DNA of 64,000 nt. Source: Bog-473 sp963711065 (GTDB lineage: Bacteria; Actinomycetota; Acidimicrobiia; Acidimicrobiales; RAAP-2). The stretch spans positions 558,001-622,000 of the forward strand of contig CAVQCO010000006.1 in the NCBI GenBank assembly GCA_963711065.1, written 5' to 3'. Below, piece by piece: positions 54,972 through 63,450 of this stretch. The position numbers and the translations under genes are program-made. The notes under the pieces were generated by a model, which saw nothing but the letters and a program-made list of their open reading frames with translations, did no database searches and was not told where the DNA came from. Each line of letters starts with the position of its first letter. Positions within the stretch are counted from its first letter, which is position 1.

Positions 54972-56401
54972 CCGCGTCGGCGGCGCAGCTCGGCCGCCAC
55001 TTCCTTGCCGTTGGCATTGCCCGAAGTCGCCTTCATCACCTCGTGGGTGAACATCCCCGTCAGCTTGTCCTCGCCACCGACGAAGCGAGCCCACTCGTCG
55101 GGATGCGCCGCGATCACCTCGTCCAGCACCGTCGAGAGGGCGTCCGCCGCCAGTGCCTCGAAGCCCATCTCGGCCGCCACGGCCGCCGGGTCTCCCCCGC
55201 CCCGCTCGATCAGCGTGCCCAACACCGCCTTGGACTGGGTCGCCGAGAGCTGGCCCCCTGACTCCATCGTCAGGAGACTGGTGAAGACGCCCGCGTCGAG
55301 GCGGAGCCCGGCATCGCCCTGGGCCGCTACTTCGTTGGCCGCCCGCGCCAACGCCAACGAGGCCGGAGCCCCCGCCTCGGAAGCCGCCGTCACCAGCCCG
55401 TCGAGCCCGAGGTCGACGACGGCACGGATCTGGTCGATCTCTGCGTCGCTCGGCGCGCCGCCGAGGGCGGCGGCGAGGCCGGCCCGGCGTGCGGCGGGCA
55501 GCGGGCCGAGTCCGACGCGCACCCGTTCCTGCCAGGCGGCGCCCGGCGCCAGCGGCACCAGGTCGGGCTCGGGGAAGTAGCGGTAGTCGTTGGCCTCCTC
55601 CTTGGAGCGCATCGACTCGGTGCGGCCCGCGGTCTCGTCCCAGTGCCGTGTCTCCTGATCGACGGTGCCCCCGGCCTCGAGGACGGCGATCTGGCGCGCC
55701 GCCTCGTACTCGATCGCCCGTCCCAACGAGCGCAAAGAGTTGAGGTTCTTGATCTCACATCGAGTGCCGAAGGCACTGGTCCCGGACGGTCGGACCGAGA
55801 CGTTCGCGTCGACCCGCATGGAGCCTTCCTCCATGCGCCCGTCGGACGCGCCGGTCGCCATGAGAATGCCTCGTAGCTCGCCCACGTAGGCACGCGCGTG
55901 GGCAACCGTGCGGATATCGGGCTCGCTCACGATCTCGACGAGCGGCACGCCCGAACGGTTGTAGTCGACGAGCGCGTGCATGGCGGCGTTGATGCGGCCA
56001 CTCCCCCCCACGTGCGTGAGCTTTCCCGTGTCTTCCTCCATGTGAGCCCTGGTCACACCGACGCGGTACTCGTCGGGGAGCTCGAGCCAGCCACCGGCGT
56101 TCAGCGGCTTGTCGTACTGGCTGATCTGATAGTCCTTCGCCTGGTCCGGATAGAAGTAGTTCTTGCGGGCGAATTCGGACGGCCGTATCTCGCAATGCAG
56201 CGCTTCGCCTATGCGCATGGCCAGTTCCACCGCGTGCTCGTTGAGGACCGGGAGCGAACCCGGCAGCCCGAGGCAGGTAGGGCAGATGTTCACGTTGGGC
56301 TCGTCGCCGAAGGCATTGCGACAGCCGCAGAAGAGCTTCGTCGCCGTCGCCAGTTCGCAATGGACTTCGAGCCCGATCACCATTTCCCAGTCGGCGGTCA
56401 C
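54968..56401 (-). CDS. gatB: Aspartyl/glutamyl-tRNA amidotransferase subunit B
   Basis: 477 residues from GTG 56401. EMVIGLEVHCELATATKLFCGC and NICPTCLGLPGSLPVLNEHAVELA give the zinc Cys motifs. RKNYFYPDQAKDYQISQYDKPL, HMEEDTGKLTH, DYNRSGVPLVEIVSEPDI and GSMRVDANVSVRP are GatB core. The C-terminal YqeY-like tail ends in EVAAELRRRRG. It phosphorylates the misacylated Glu-tRNA(Gln) or Asp-tRNA(Asn). GTG start overlaps the frame-corrected gatA stop by 4 nt. Confidence 0.94.
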   Translation of the reverse strand: MTADWEMVIGLEVHCELATATKLFCGCRNAFGDEPNVNICPTCLGLPGSLPVLNEHAVELAMRIGEALHCEIRPSEFARKNYFYPDQAKDYQISQYDKPLNAGGWLELPDEYRVGVTRAHMEEDTGKLTHVGGSGRINAAMHALVDYNRSGVPLVEIVSEPDIRTVAHARAYVGELRGILMATGASDGRMEEGSMRVDANVSVRPSGTSAFGTRCEIKNLNSLRSLGRAIEYEAARQIAVLEAGGTVDQETRHWDETAGRTESMRSKEEANDYRYFPEPDLVPLAPGAAWQERVRVGLGPLPAARRAGLAAALGGAPSDAEIDQIRAVVDLGLDGLVTAASEAGAPASLALARAANEVAAQGDAGLRLDAGVFTSLLTMESGGQLSATQSKAVLGTLIERGGGDPAAVAAEMGFEALAADALSTVLDEVIAAHPDEWARFVGGEDKLTGMFTHEVMKATSGNANGKEVAAELRRRRG

Positions 56402-57830
56402 GATTCGCTCCCCCGGGCGCGCGCGCCTCCACCACTTGTGCCACGCGGAACATGATCGCCTCGCCCAGCGCCGGCGCCAGTACCTGCACGCCGACCGGCA
56501 GACCGTCGTCGCCGGTCCCGAACGGCACGGAGATGGCCGGGTGACCCGACAAGTTGGACGGAATGGTGCAGACGTCGTTCATGTACATGGCCATCGGGTC
56601 GTCCACCTTCGCTCCAAGGTCGAACGCCGTCGTCGGCGCCGTCGCGCCCAGCAGCACGTCCACCGATTCGTAGGCCCGGTCGAACGCCCGCATGACCAGC
56701 GTGCGGACGCGCTGGGCCTGGGCGTAGTACGCGTCGTAGTAGCCGGCGGACAGTGCGTAGGTGCCGAGCATCACCCGACGCTTGACCTCGGCGCCGAAGC
56801 CCGCCGTTCGGGTCGCTGTGTTCATCGCCTCCGCGTCCTGGCCGTCGACCCGGAGTCCGTAGCGGACCCCGTCGTAGCGGGCGAGGTTGGACGACGCCTC
56901 GGCCGGCGCGATGAGGTAGTAGGCGGACAGCCCGTAGGCGAACTCGGGCACCGAGATCTCCTCCACCTTCGCCCCGGCCGCAGACAAGGCCTGCGCCGCC
57001 TCGTGGACCCGCGCCGCCACGTCCGGCGCGCAGCCGTCGACGAGGTCCGGGCAGAGGCCGATCCGGATGCCCTCGACCCCCTCGTGCACCGTCGCCAGAG
57101 TCGGCTCGGGGACCGAGGGAAGCGACGTACTGTCGAAGGGGTCGTGCCCGGAGAGGACGTCGTAGAGGAGCGAGGCGTCCTCGACCGTGCTGGCGAACGG
57201 ACCGATCTGGTCGAGCGAGCTGGCGAAGGCCACCAGCCCGTAGCGCGAGACCCGTCCGTACGTCGGCTTCATGCCGACCACGCCGCAGAGCGCTGCCGGC
57301 TGGCGGATCGACCCGCCGGTGTCCGAGCCCAGCGCGAGAGGGGCGAAGCCCGCCGCCACCGCGGCCGCCGATCCTCCGCTGCTGCCGCCTGGCACCTTCC
57401 CGGTGTGGCGGGGGTTGCACGTCGGGCCGTAGGCCGAGTTCTCCGTGGAGCTGCCCATCGCGAACTCATCCATGTTGGTCTTGCCGAGCGTGATGGCGCC
57501 GGCGGCACGCAGCGCCTCGACGACCGTGGCGTCATAGGGAGGGTGCCAACCCTCGAGGATCTTCGAGCCGCAGGTCGTGGCCACGCCACGGGTGCACAGG
57601 TTGTCCTTCAGCGCCACCGGCACGCCGGCGAGCGGGCCGGGGTCGTCGCCGGCCGCCACGGCGGCGTCGACCGCGTCGGCCTTCGCCCGTGCGTCGTCGC
57701 CGAGGACCGTGAGGAACGCGTGGAGCTCGCCGTCTCGCGCTGCCACTGCGGCCAGAGCTTCCTCCACCACCTCACGGGCGGTCCGGCGTCCGGCCCGGAC
57801 GTCGCCCGCCATATCGACCGCGGTGCTCAC
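56398..57830 (-). CDS. gatA: Aspartyl/glutamyl-tRNA amidotransferase subunit A, C-terminal frameshift
   Basis: Amidase signature: GVPVALKDNLCTRGVATTCGS with catalytic Lys, GKVPGGSSGGSAAAVA, and GSDTGGSIRQPAALCGVVGMKPTYGRVSRYGLVAFASSLDQIG with the Ser-cisSer pair. As sequenced, the frame misses its stop and runs about 200 residues through gatB as nonsense. Removing one base in the GCGCGCGCGCCCGGGGG region (about 56410-56427) instead gives VVEARARGSES and TGA at 56398, overlapping the gatB GTG by 4 nt as expected. GatA hydrolyses Gln to supply NH3. The gene is essential where GlnRS or AsnRS is lacking, so a sequence error is likely. Confidence 0.88.
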
Positions 57831-58156
57831 GGCGCCTCGCCTCCGATGCGTGGCACGCGGAACTGGTGGTCCTCGACCGCCGGGGCCTGGGCGAGCACCT
57901 CCCCGCGGTCGAGACTCGGCCTCGGCTCATCGGGCCGCAGCACGTTGTCCAGCGCAATCGGGTGGGAGGACGGTTCCAGGTGGGCCAGGTCCAGCGCCGC
58001 GACGTCCGCCGCATGGTCGAGCACGGTACGCAGCTGAGCCGTGAAGAGCTCCACCTCGTCGTCGCGCAGTTCCAGGCGTGCCAGGTGGGCCACGTGGATC
58101 ACATCCTCCCGGCTGAGCTTTGCCGGGCCAGGGACCTCGGGCGTGCGGTCGCTCAC
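57827..58156 (-). CDS. gatC: Aspartyl/glutamyl-tRNA amidotransferase subunit C
   Basis: 109 residues from GTG 58156. KLSREDVIHVAHLARLELRDDEVELFTAQLRTVLDHAADVAALDLAHLEPSSHPI is the canonical GatC helix pair and linker, followed by LDNVLRPDEPRPSLDRGEVLAQAPAVEDHQFRVPRI. GatC stabilises GatA and bridges it to GatB. 4-nt overlaps link it to gatA and to the esterase gene, placing it in one gatC-gatA-gatB transcript. Confidence 0.92.
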   Translation of the reverse strand: MSDRTPEVPGPAKLSREDVIHVAHLARLELRDDEVELFTAQLRTVLDHAADVAALDLAHLEPSSHPIALDNVLRPDEPRPSLDRGEVLAQAPAVEDHQFRVPRIGGEAP

Positions 58157-58917
58157 GGCCGCGGCGACGACAGCACGCCGGTCACGAACTCCACCGTGCG
58201 CGCCTCGATCTCGTCCTGGTCGTAGTCCAGCGTCGCCACATGGAAGCTGCGCTCCAGCAACACCTGCTCCACGGGACCCTTCGCTCGCGCAACGAGGATC
58301 TCACTCGACTTCGGGTCGACGACGTGGTCCTGGATGCTGGTGAAGACGAGCACCGGGCACGCGACCGACTCCAGGTTCGCCTCGACCTCCCGGGTGGCGG
58401 CGAAGAGGGAAAGCACTGCCCGAAGCGGGAGACCGGGGTAGGCAGACTCCACTGCGCCCTCCAACGCGATGTCGGACCCGATCCCCGGTGCGACCTCCTC
58501 ACCGCTCTCGGCCATCGCCTCCACGAAGGCCACGGTGTCGGCGTCGGGGGAGGCGACGAGCGGATTGACCAGAGCCAGGGCGGCGATCTCGGCGTGACGC
58601 TCGGCCAGCCACACCCCGAGCATCCCGCCCATGGAAAGGCCGACGACCACGACGGAGTCGCAGCGTGCCGCAAGTTCGGTGTACGCCCGCTCCGCTGCCT
58701 CGGACCAGTCCTCCCAGCGGGTCGGGAGCATGTCGGCCATGTCCGTCCCGTGGCCCGGCAACAGCGGCATCTCGACCGTGAGCCCCGCGTCGGCCAGCGC
58801 CAGCGCCAGGCCGCGCATCGACTGGGGGTTGCCCGTGAAGCCGTGGAGGACCAACGCGCCACGGGCGTCGCCGGTCACGGAATAGGGCTCGGCACCGGGC
58901 AGGATGGGGGCTGTCAC
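58153..58917 (-). CDS. Alpha/beta hydrolase, monoacylglycerol lipase/carboxylesterase type
   Basis: 254 residues from GTG 58917. Oxyanion HGFTGNPQSMRGLALAL, LPGHGTDMADM, nucleophile Ser in VVGLSMGGMLGVWLAE, Asp in TSIQDHVVD and His in RSFHVATLDYD, the Est30/thermostable carboxylesterase layout. It hydrolyses short-chain esters or monoacylglycerols. It overlaps gatC by 4 nt, so it is probably co-transcribed upstream of gatCAB. No signal peptide. Confidence 0.85.
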   Translation of the reverse strand: MTAPILPGAEPYSVTGDARGALVLHGFTGNPQSMRGLALALADAGLTVEMPLLPGHGTDMADMLPTRWEDWSEAAERAYTELAARCDSVVVVGLSMGGMLGVWLAERHAEIAALALVNPLVASPDADTVAFVEAMAESGEEVAPGIGSDIALEGAVESAYPGLPLRAVLSLFAATREVEANLESVACPVLVFTSIQDHVVDPKSSEILVARAKGPVEQVLLERSFHVATLDYDQDEIEARTVEFVTGVLSSPRP

Positions 58918-59032
58918 GCTGCGGCAGCCTACCGGCGGGGCGAGTAGGGTTCCGGCGGCCACATGGCTCCCGGGGCGGGGCGAGCGAGGTCCTGCACCAC
59001 GACCGAGACCGAGTAGATGAAGGAGCACCCCA

Positions 59033-59446
59033 ATGCCGTCGTACCCCTTCCTCAGTGACGAATGGCTGGACGAGGCCCGCAAGATCCGGGCCGAGTACGA
59101 GGGCAAGACTCCCCCCATCCCCCATGTCGTCCGTATGAACCTCGTCGTCACGGCCGTCCCCTTCACCGAGGACGACATCCACGCCCACATGGACACGTCC
59201 AACGGCGAGCTCGTGCTCGACGTCGGCCACCTCGAGATCCAGGACCTCAAGGTCACCGTGGACTACGAGACGGCCAAGGCGATCCTCGTCGAGGGGAACC
59301 CGCAGGCCGGCATGCAGGCGTTCATGGCCGGCAAGGTGCGCGTCGAGGGCGACATGGCGAAGCTGATGGCCCTGCAGGCGACGCCCGCGGCGAGCGACCC
59401 CAACGCGGCCGCGATGGCCGACCGGCTGCGCGAGATCACCGAGTAG
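59033..59446 (+). CDS. SCP2 sterol-binding domain protein
   Basis: 137 residues. The N-terminal helix MPSYPFLSDEWLDEARKIRAEYEG is typical of this bacterial group. The SCP2 fold is shown by MNLVVTAVPFTEDDIHAHMDTSNGELVLDVGHLEIQDLKVTVDYETAKAILVEGNPQAGMQAFMAGKVRVEGDMAKLM. Such proteins bind lipids or acyl-CoAs and often occur with lipid catabolism. AAGGAG lies upstream of the ATG. Specific ligand unknown. It diverges from the esterase gene with about 115 nt between. Confidence 0.87.
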   Translation: MPSYPFLSDEWLDEARKIRAEYEGKTPPIPHVVRMNLVVTAVPFTEDDIHAHMDTSNGELVLDVGHLEIQDLKVTVDYETAKAILVEGNPQAGMQAFMAGKVRVEGDMAKLMALQATPAASDPNAAAMADRLREITE

Positions 59447-59458
59447 CGGGCGGGCGGC

Positions 59459-61063
59459 TCAGGCCGCGTCGGCCAGCAGCTCCGGGGCGCGGGCGTCCCG
59501 CGGCAGCGACCGGATGAAGAACGCGCACACCACCGACAGTGCGGCCATCGCGGCACCCACCCAGAACGCGATGGAGAAGCTGTGGAGCAGCGCCGTGCTG
59601 TGGTGCACGTTGCCCAGGCCCGAGCGCTTCGCGACCGACTCCTGGATCGTGAGCACCACCTGGATCCCCGCCACCTCGCCGACCTGGGTGGCCAGGAGCT
59701 GGGCGGCGCTCATGACGCCGTACTCGGACTCCGCCAGCTCGTTGGACATGGTGGCCGAGGTGGCGGGCATCGACACGCCCATGCCGAGCCCCGAGAGCGC
59801 GAGGGCGGCGAGGACGATGAGCAGGCCCGACGAAGCGCCCAACGTCGCGAAGAGCACCATGGAGAGCAAGAGCGAGCCGGTGCCGAACAACGTCGCCGTG
59901 CGCTCCCCCGTGCGCACCGCCATGTACCCGGCGATCGGCGCGCTGACGGCGAACAACAAGGGTCGGGCGACCGAGATGAATCCCACCTGGGAGACGCTGT
60001 AGCCGTAGACCTGTTCCATGAGCAGGGGGAACAGGAAGAACCCGCCGAAGTAGGCGAAGCTCGAGAAGCTCTTGGTACCCATCGGGAACATGAAGTTGCG
60101 CCGCCGCCAGTACGTCGTCGGTACGAGGGGGGTCGCGAAGGTGGACTCGCGCCAGACGAACACGCCCGCCAGGACCAACGCGACGATCCCCGCCGTGATG
60201 ACCGCCGCCGATGTCCAGCCCACGATCGGGCCGATGCTGAGCACGAGCATCGCGCCGGTGACCGCACCGGCCAGGCTCCAGCTGCCCACCCAGTCCATGC
60301 CCTCCCACACGCGGGACCGGTCCCGAACCGCGGCCTTGGGCCGCCGGTCGGACGGCAACAGCAACGCCACCACCACCGAGGCGACGACCAGGAGCACCAG
60401 CTGGCCCCAGAACAGCGTGCGCCACCCGAAGAACTGGATCACCGGAGAGCCGAGCGTGACGCCGAGGACCGGCCCGCCCGCCCCGACCAGGGACCACCAC
60501 CCGAGCGCCTTGACCCGGTCCGCCGGAGCGAACAGCTCGAGGATGATCGCCATGGACGCCGTCCCGGTGGCGGCGCCCTGCACGCCGTCGAGCGCACGGG
60601 CGAACAGCAGCATGCCGACGTCGGGCGCGGTGGCGGTGAGGATCGCGCTGACCATCGCCCCCAGAAGCCCGAACTGGTACAGCCGGCGGTGCCCGAAGAG
60701 GTCCCCCGCCTTGCCGAAGAACGGTGCGGCGACGCCGAAGGCCAGCAGTGGGCCGGTCGAGGCCCAGGCCAGCACCGAGAAGTTGGTGTGGAAGTCCGCC
60801 TTCACGGTCGGCAGGGCGACCACGAAGACGGTGAACGTGATGTTCAGGGACAGCAGGCCGGCCAACAGCGCCACCAGCGCCCACCACTGGTACCGCGGGC
60901 TGCGCACCGCCCGGGCGGAGACGCGGCGGTGCAAGAGGCTGAACCAGTTCGTCTCGACGGAACCGTCCGCGCCGAGGGTCCCCATCGCCCCTCCGCCGGG
61001 GTCGTATTTGGGGTCGAGCAGCAGGTCGGAGCGCTCGTCCCGGGGCGGGTCCACCCCGGACAC
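59459..61063 (-). CDS. MFS transporter, DHA2-like
   Basis: 534 residues with about 14 hydrophobic helices. Motif A-like FGKAGDLFGHRRLYQFGLLGAMV, LDGVQGAATGTASMAIILELFAPADRVKALGWW (motif B/C region) and WSLVGAGGPVLGVTLGSPVIQFFGWRTLFWGQL support the drug:H+ antiporter type. A cytosolic Asp/Gly-rich N-terminus precedes TM1 (WWALVALLAGLLSLNITFTVFVVALP). Likely an exporter of drugs or metabolites. GTG 61063 start. It is convergent with the SCP2 gene, 12 nt apart. Confidence 0.88.
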   Translation of the reverse strand: MSGVDPPRDERSDLLLDPKYDPGGGAMGTLGADGSVETNWFSLLHRRVSARAVRSPRYQWWALVALLAGLLSLNITFTVFVVALPTVKADFHTNFSVLAWASTGPLLAFGVAAPFFGKAGDLFGHRRLYQFGLLGAMVSAILTATAPDVGMLLFARALDGVQGAATGTASMAIILELFAPADRVKALGWWSLVGAGGPVLGVTLGSPVIQFFGWRTLFWGQLVLLVVASVVVALLLPSDRRPKAAVRDRSRVWEGMDWVGSWSLAGAVTGAMLVLSIGPIVGWTSAAVITAGIVALVLAGVFVWRESTFATPLVPTTYWRRRNFMFPMGTKSFSSFAYFGGFFLFPLLMEQVYGYSVSQVGFISVARPLLFAVSAPIAGYMAVRTGERTATLFGTGSLLLSMVLFATLGASSGLLIVLAALALSGLGMGVSMPATSATMSNELAESEYGVMSAAQLLATQVGEVAGIQVVLTIQESVAKRSGLGNVHHSTALLHSFSIAFWVGAAMAALSVVCAFFIRSLPRDARAPELLADAA

Positions 61064-61102
61064 CCTACCGTTGCCGAATTTTCCCGAGCCCGAGTCGGAG
61101 CA

Positions 61103-61411
61103 CTAACGGAAGCGGCGGAACCACCAGTTGGGATCGCGCCCGTGGGCGTGGAAATGGTTCGGGATCTGCCGCATGACGCGGTCGACGGACCACTCACCGG
61201 GACCGAAGCGGACGTCGGCCACCCGCGTCAACTCGGCCAGCATGTGCGTCACGTCGTCGTCGGGTGGTGTAGGGCCGTGGTGCTTCCACACCACCATGGG
61301 CACCCCGCAGACCTCGCAGTCGGCCACCCAGCACACGTCGTCCTCGTGGTGCCACTCGGAGAGACGCGCCGCCTCGCAGAGGTCGCAGGCCGGGTCGAAC
61401 GGGAGCGCCAC
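61103..61411 (-). CDS. HIT-like protein with two CxxC motifs, 102 aa
   Basis: MALPFDPACDLCEAARLSEW, then VCWVADCEVCGVPMVVWKHHG carries a second CxxC, and VMRQIPNHFHAHGRDPNWW holds HFHAH, resembling the HxHxH nucleotide-hydrolysis motif of HIT proteins. The first CxxC is at the position where many HIT proteins bind zinc. It is shorter than classical HITs, so activity is uncertain. It lies 10 nt after the kinase gene in the same direction. Confidence 0.65.
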   Translation of the reverse strand: MALPFDPACDLCEAARLSEWHHEDDVCWVADCEVCGVPMVVWKHHGPTPPDDDVTHMLAELTRVADVRFGPGEWSVDRVMRQIPNHFHAHGRDPNWWFRRFR

Positions 61412-61421
61412 GGACGGAGGA

Positions 61422-63389
61422 TCAGTGGGTGAAGAGCTGGATGGACGACCCGGTGGGCACGGACGTGCCGACGGACGGCTGCGTGCCGGTGACGTTGTTG
61501 TTCGGGTTGCCCGAGACGCCCGAGACGCTGAGCCCAGCCTGTTGCAACGCGTTGGTGGCCTGCGCCACGGAGTCCTGGATCACGTCCGGCACGGTGGTCA
61601 TGGGCGGGCCGGTCGACACGTTCACCGTCACCGCCGAGCCGTAGGGCGCCTGCGCGCCGCTGGCCGGGTTCGTAGAGATCACGTCACCCGACGGCACGGT
61701 GGGGCTGGACTGGTTGTTCTGCGTGGCCGTCAGCCCCACCGCCTGCAGCGCGGCCTGGGCCTGGGCGAAGCTGTAGGTCTGCGGGATGCTCGGCACCGTC
61801 GCCGGCGTGTGGCCCAACGAGGGGACGAGGGCGATGGCGGACCCGTAGGGCGCCTTGGACGGGTTCGCGGTGGCGCCGAACGACCACAGCACCAGCACGC
61901 CCGTCGGCACGGTGTTGCTGTAGGTGCCCGGGGAGCACACCGAGGTGAAGTGCGCCGACTGCAGTGCCGCCGCGGCCTGGGCACAGGTCATATCGGTGAG
62001 GGAGGGGATGGAGACGTCGGGCTTGCCGCCGGAGATCACGACGTTGACCGTCGAGCCCTCCTTCTGGCTCGTCCCCGCGGCCGGGCTCTGGGAGATGACG
62101 TCGCCGGCGGCCACCGCGATCGACTTCACCGATGCCCCCACCTTCAGGTTCATATGGACTCTGGCCACGTCGGCCCGGGCCTTCGCCAGGGACACGTTGA
62201 CCAGGGCGGGCGTCGGGTGCGAGGGCGTGAAGACCTTCGCCTCGTACGCGGCGACCAGGCCCCCGACCACGATCACCACGAGGGCGATCGCCGCCACGAT
62301 CCACCAGGTGCGTCGCCGGCGGCCCGTGCCCGTCCGAGCGGCCTGGCCACCGGAGCCACGTCGGCGCCCCCCGTAGGGCTCGGCGTCGAAGATCTCCCCC
62401 GGCCCCGCCTTCGTCCCCACCGGGGCCCCCGCCACGAGCGGGGCGATCGCCGTCGACGAGCCGACCACCCCGCTGTCGGTGAGCTCGGTGACGCCGGGGG
62501 CACGGAACCCCGTGATGGGGGCGGCGTCGGAATGCGGGATCGCCAGCGGCAACGGCGCCGGCGTCGGGAGGGCGGCGGCCAGTGCGCCGAGCCGGGCCGC
62601 CAGGCCGGCGGCGTCCAGGCGGGACCCGACCGAGGGCGCCGCCGCCCGGGCCAGGACGTCGTCGAGGGGGCCGAGCGCCGGGTCGTGCGGCAGCGGCTGG
62701 CCGATCCGGGCCGCCAGCGTCCCCATCGTGGTGTCCGTCACGAAGGGCACCGTCCCGGTCACGGCCTCGTACAAGACGAGCGCCAACGAGTACACGTCGG
62801 CCCGCCCGTCGACCGGCTTCCCCTCCGCCGCCTCGGGCGAGATGTAGCGCGCCGTCCCCACCATCGCCCCCGCCGGCTCCGTCCAGGCGGCCTCGGCGAG
62901 CGCGCGCGCCACGCCGAAGTCCGCCACCCGCACCCGGCCCTCCTCGTCGAAGAGCAGATTCGCGGGCTTGATGTCCCTGTGCACCAGCCCGCGGGCGTGC
63001 GCGTAGGCCAGACCCTGCGCCACCTCCGTCCCCAGCACCGCCGCCTGCGAGTGCGAGAGCAACGACCCCCGGTCGAGCAGGTCACGGAGCGAGCCCCCGC
63101 CGAGATACTCCAGGACCAGATACGGCCCGTCCGCGTCCTCCCCCCAGTCGAAGACGCGCAGCACGTGCGGGTGGTTCAGCGACGCCACCGAGCGCGCCTC
63201 GGCCCCGAAGCGCTTCAGGAACGCCTCGTCGGTGGCCAGCCCCGGCTGCAGGACCTTGACCGCGACATAGCGCTGCAGCGACACGTCCTCGGCCAGGAAG
63301 ACGTGAGCCGAAGCGCCGGTGCCCAGAGCGGAGAGCAGCCGGTACCGCTTCCCAAGGACCCGGCCGATGGAATCAGAAATCAGGGGCAT
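61422..63389 (-). CDS. PASTA-domain Ser/Thr protein kinase (PknB-type)
   Basis: 655 residues. N-terminal kinase: GTGASAHVFLAED, Lys45 in VAVKVL, HRD loop at 137-139 in LVHRDIKPANLLF, DFG at 157-159, and SPEAAEG. A basic-flanked single helix at about 361-382 (WWIVAAIALVVIVVGGLVAA) separates an external region with four PASTA repeats (VNVSLAKARADVARVHM, IPSLTDMTCAQAAAALQS, VPSIPQTYSFAQAQAALQ, VPDVIQDSVAQATNALQQ). PASTA binds muropeptides. It regulates growth and cell wall synthesis. It lies beside ligA. Confidence 0.92.
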   Translation of the reverse strand: MPLISDSIGRVLGKRYRLLSALGTGASAHVFLAEDVSLQRYVAVKVLQPGLATDEAFLKRFGAEARSVASLNHPHVLRVFDWGEDADGPYLVLEYLGGGSLRDLLDRGSLLSHSQAAVLGTEVAQGLAYAHARGLVHRDIKPANLLFDEEGRVRVADFGVARALAEAAWTEPAGAMVGTARYISPEAAEGKPVDGRADVYSLALVLYEAVTGTVPFVTDTTMGTLAARIGQPLPHDPALGPLDDVLARAAAPSVGSRLDAAGLAARLGALAAALPTPAPLPLAIPHSDAAPITGFRAPGVTELTDSGVVGSSTAIAPLVAGAPVGTKAGPGEIFDAEPYGGRRRGSGGQAARTGTGRRRRTWWIVAAIALVVIVVGGLVAAYEAKVFTPSHPTPALVNVSLAKARADVARVHMNLKVGASVKSIAVAAGDVISQSPAAGTSQKEGSTVNVVISGGKPDVSIPSLTDMTCAQAAAALQSAHFTSVCSPGTYSNTVPTGVLVLWSFGATANPSKAPYGSAIALVPSLGHTPATVPSIPQTYSFAQAQAALQAVGLTATQNNQSSPTVPSGDVISTNPASGAQAPYGSAVTVNVSTGPPMTTVPDVIQDSVAQATNALQQAGLSVSGVSGNPNNNVTGTQPSVGTSVPTGSSIQLFTH

Positions 63390-63450
63390 CGGGGCGAACT
63401 CAGGCTACCGATCCGCACGGCGTATCCGGTGGACACCCCCTCACCAGCCG

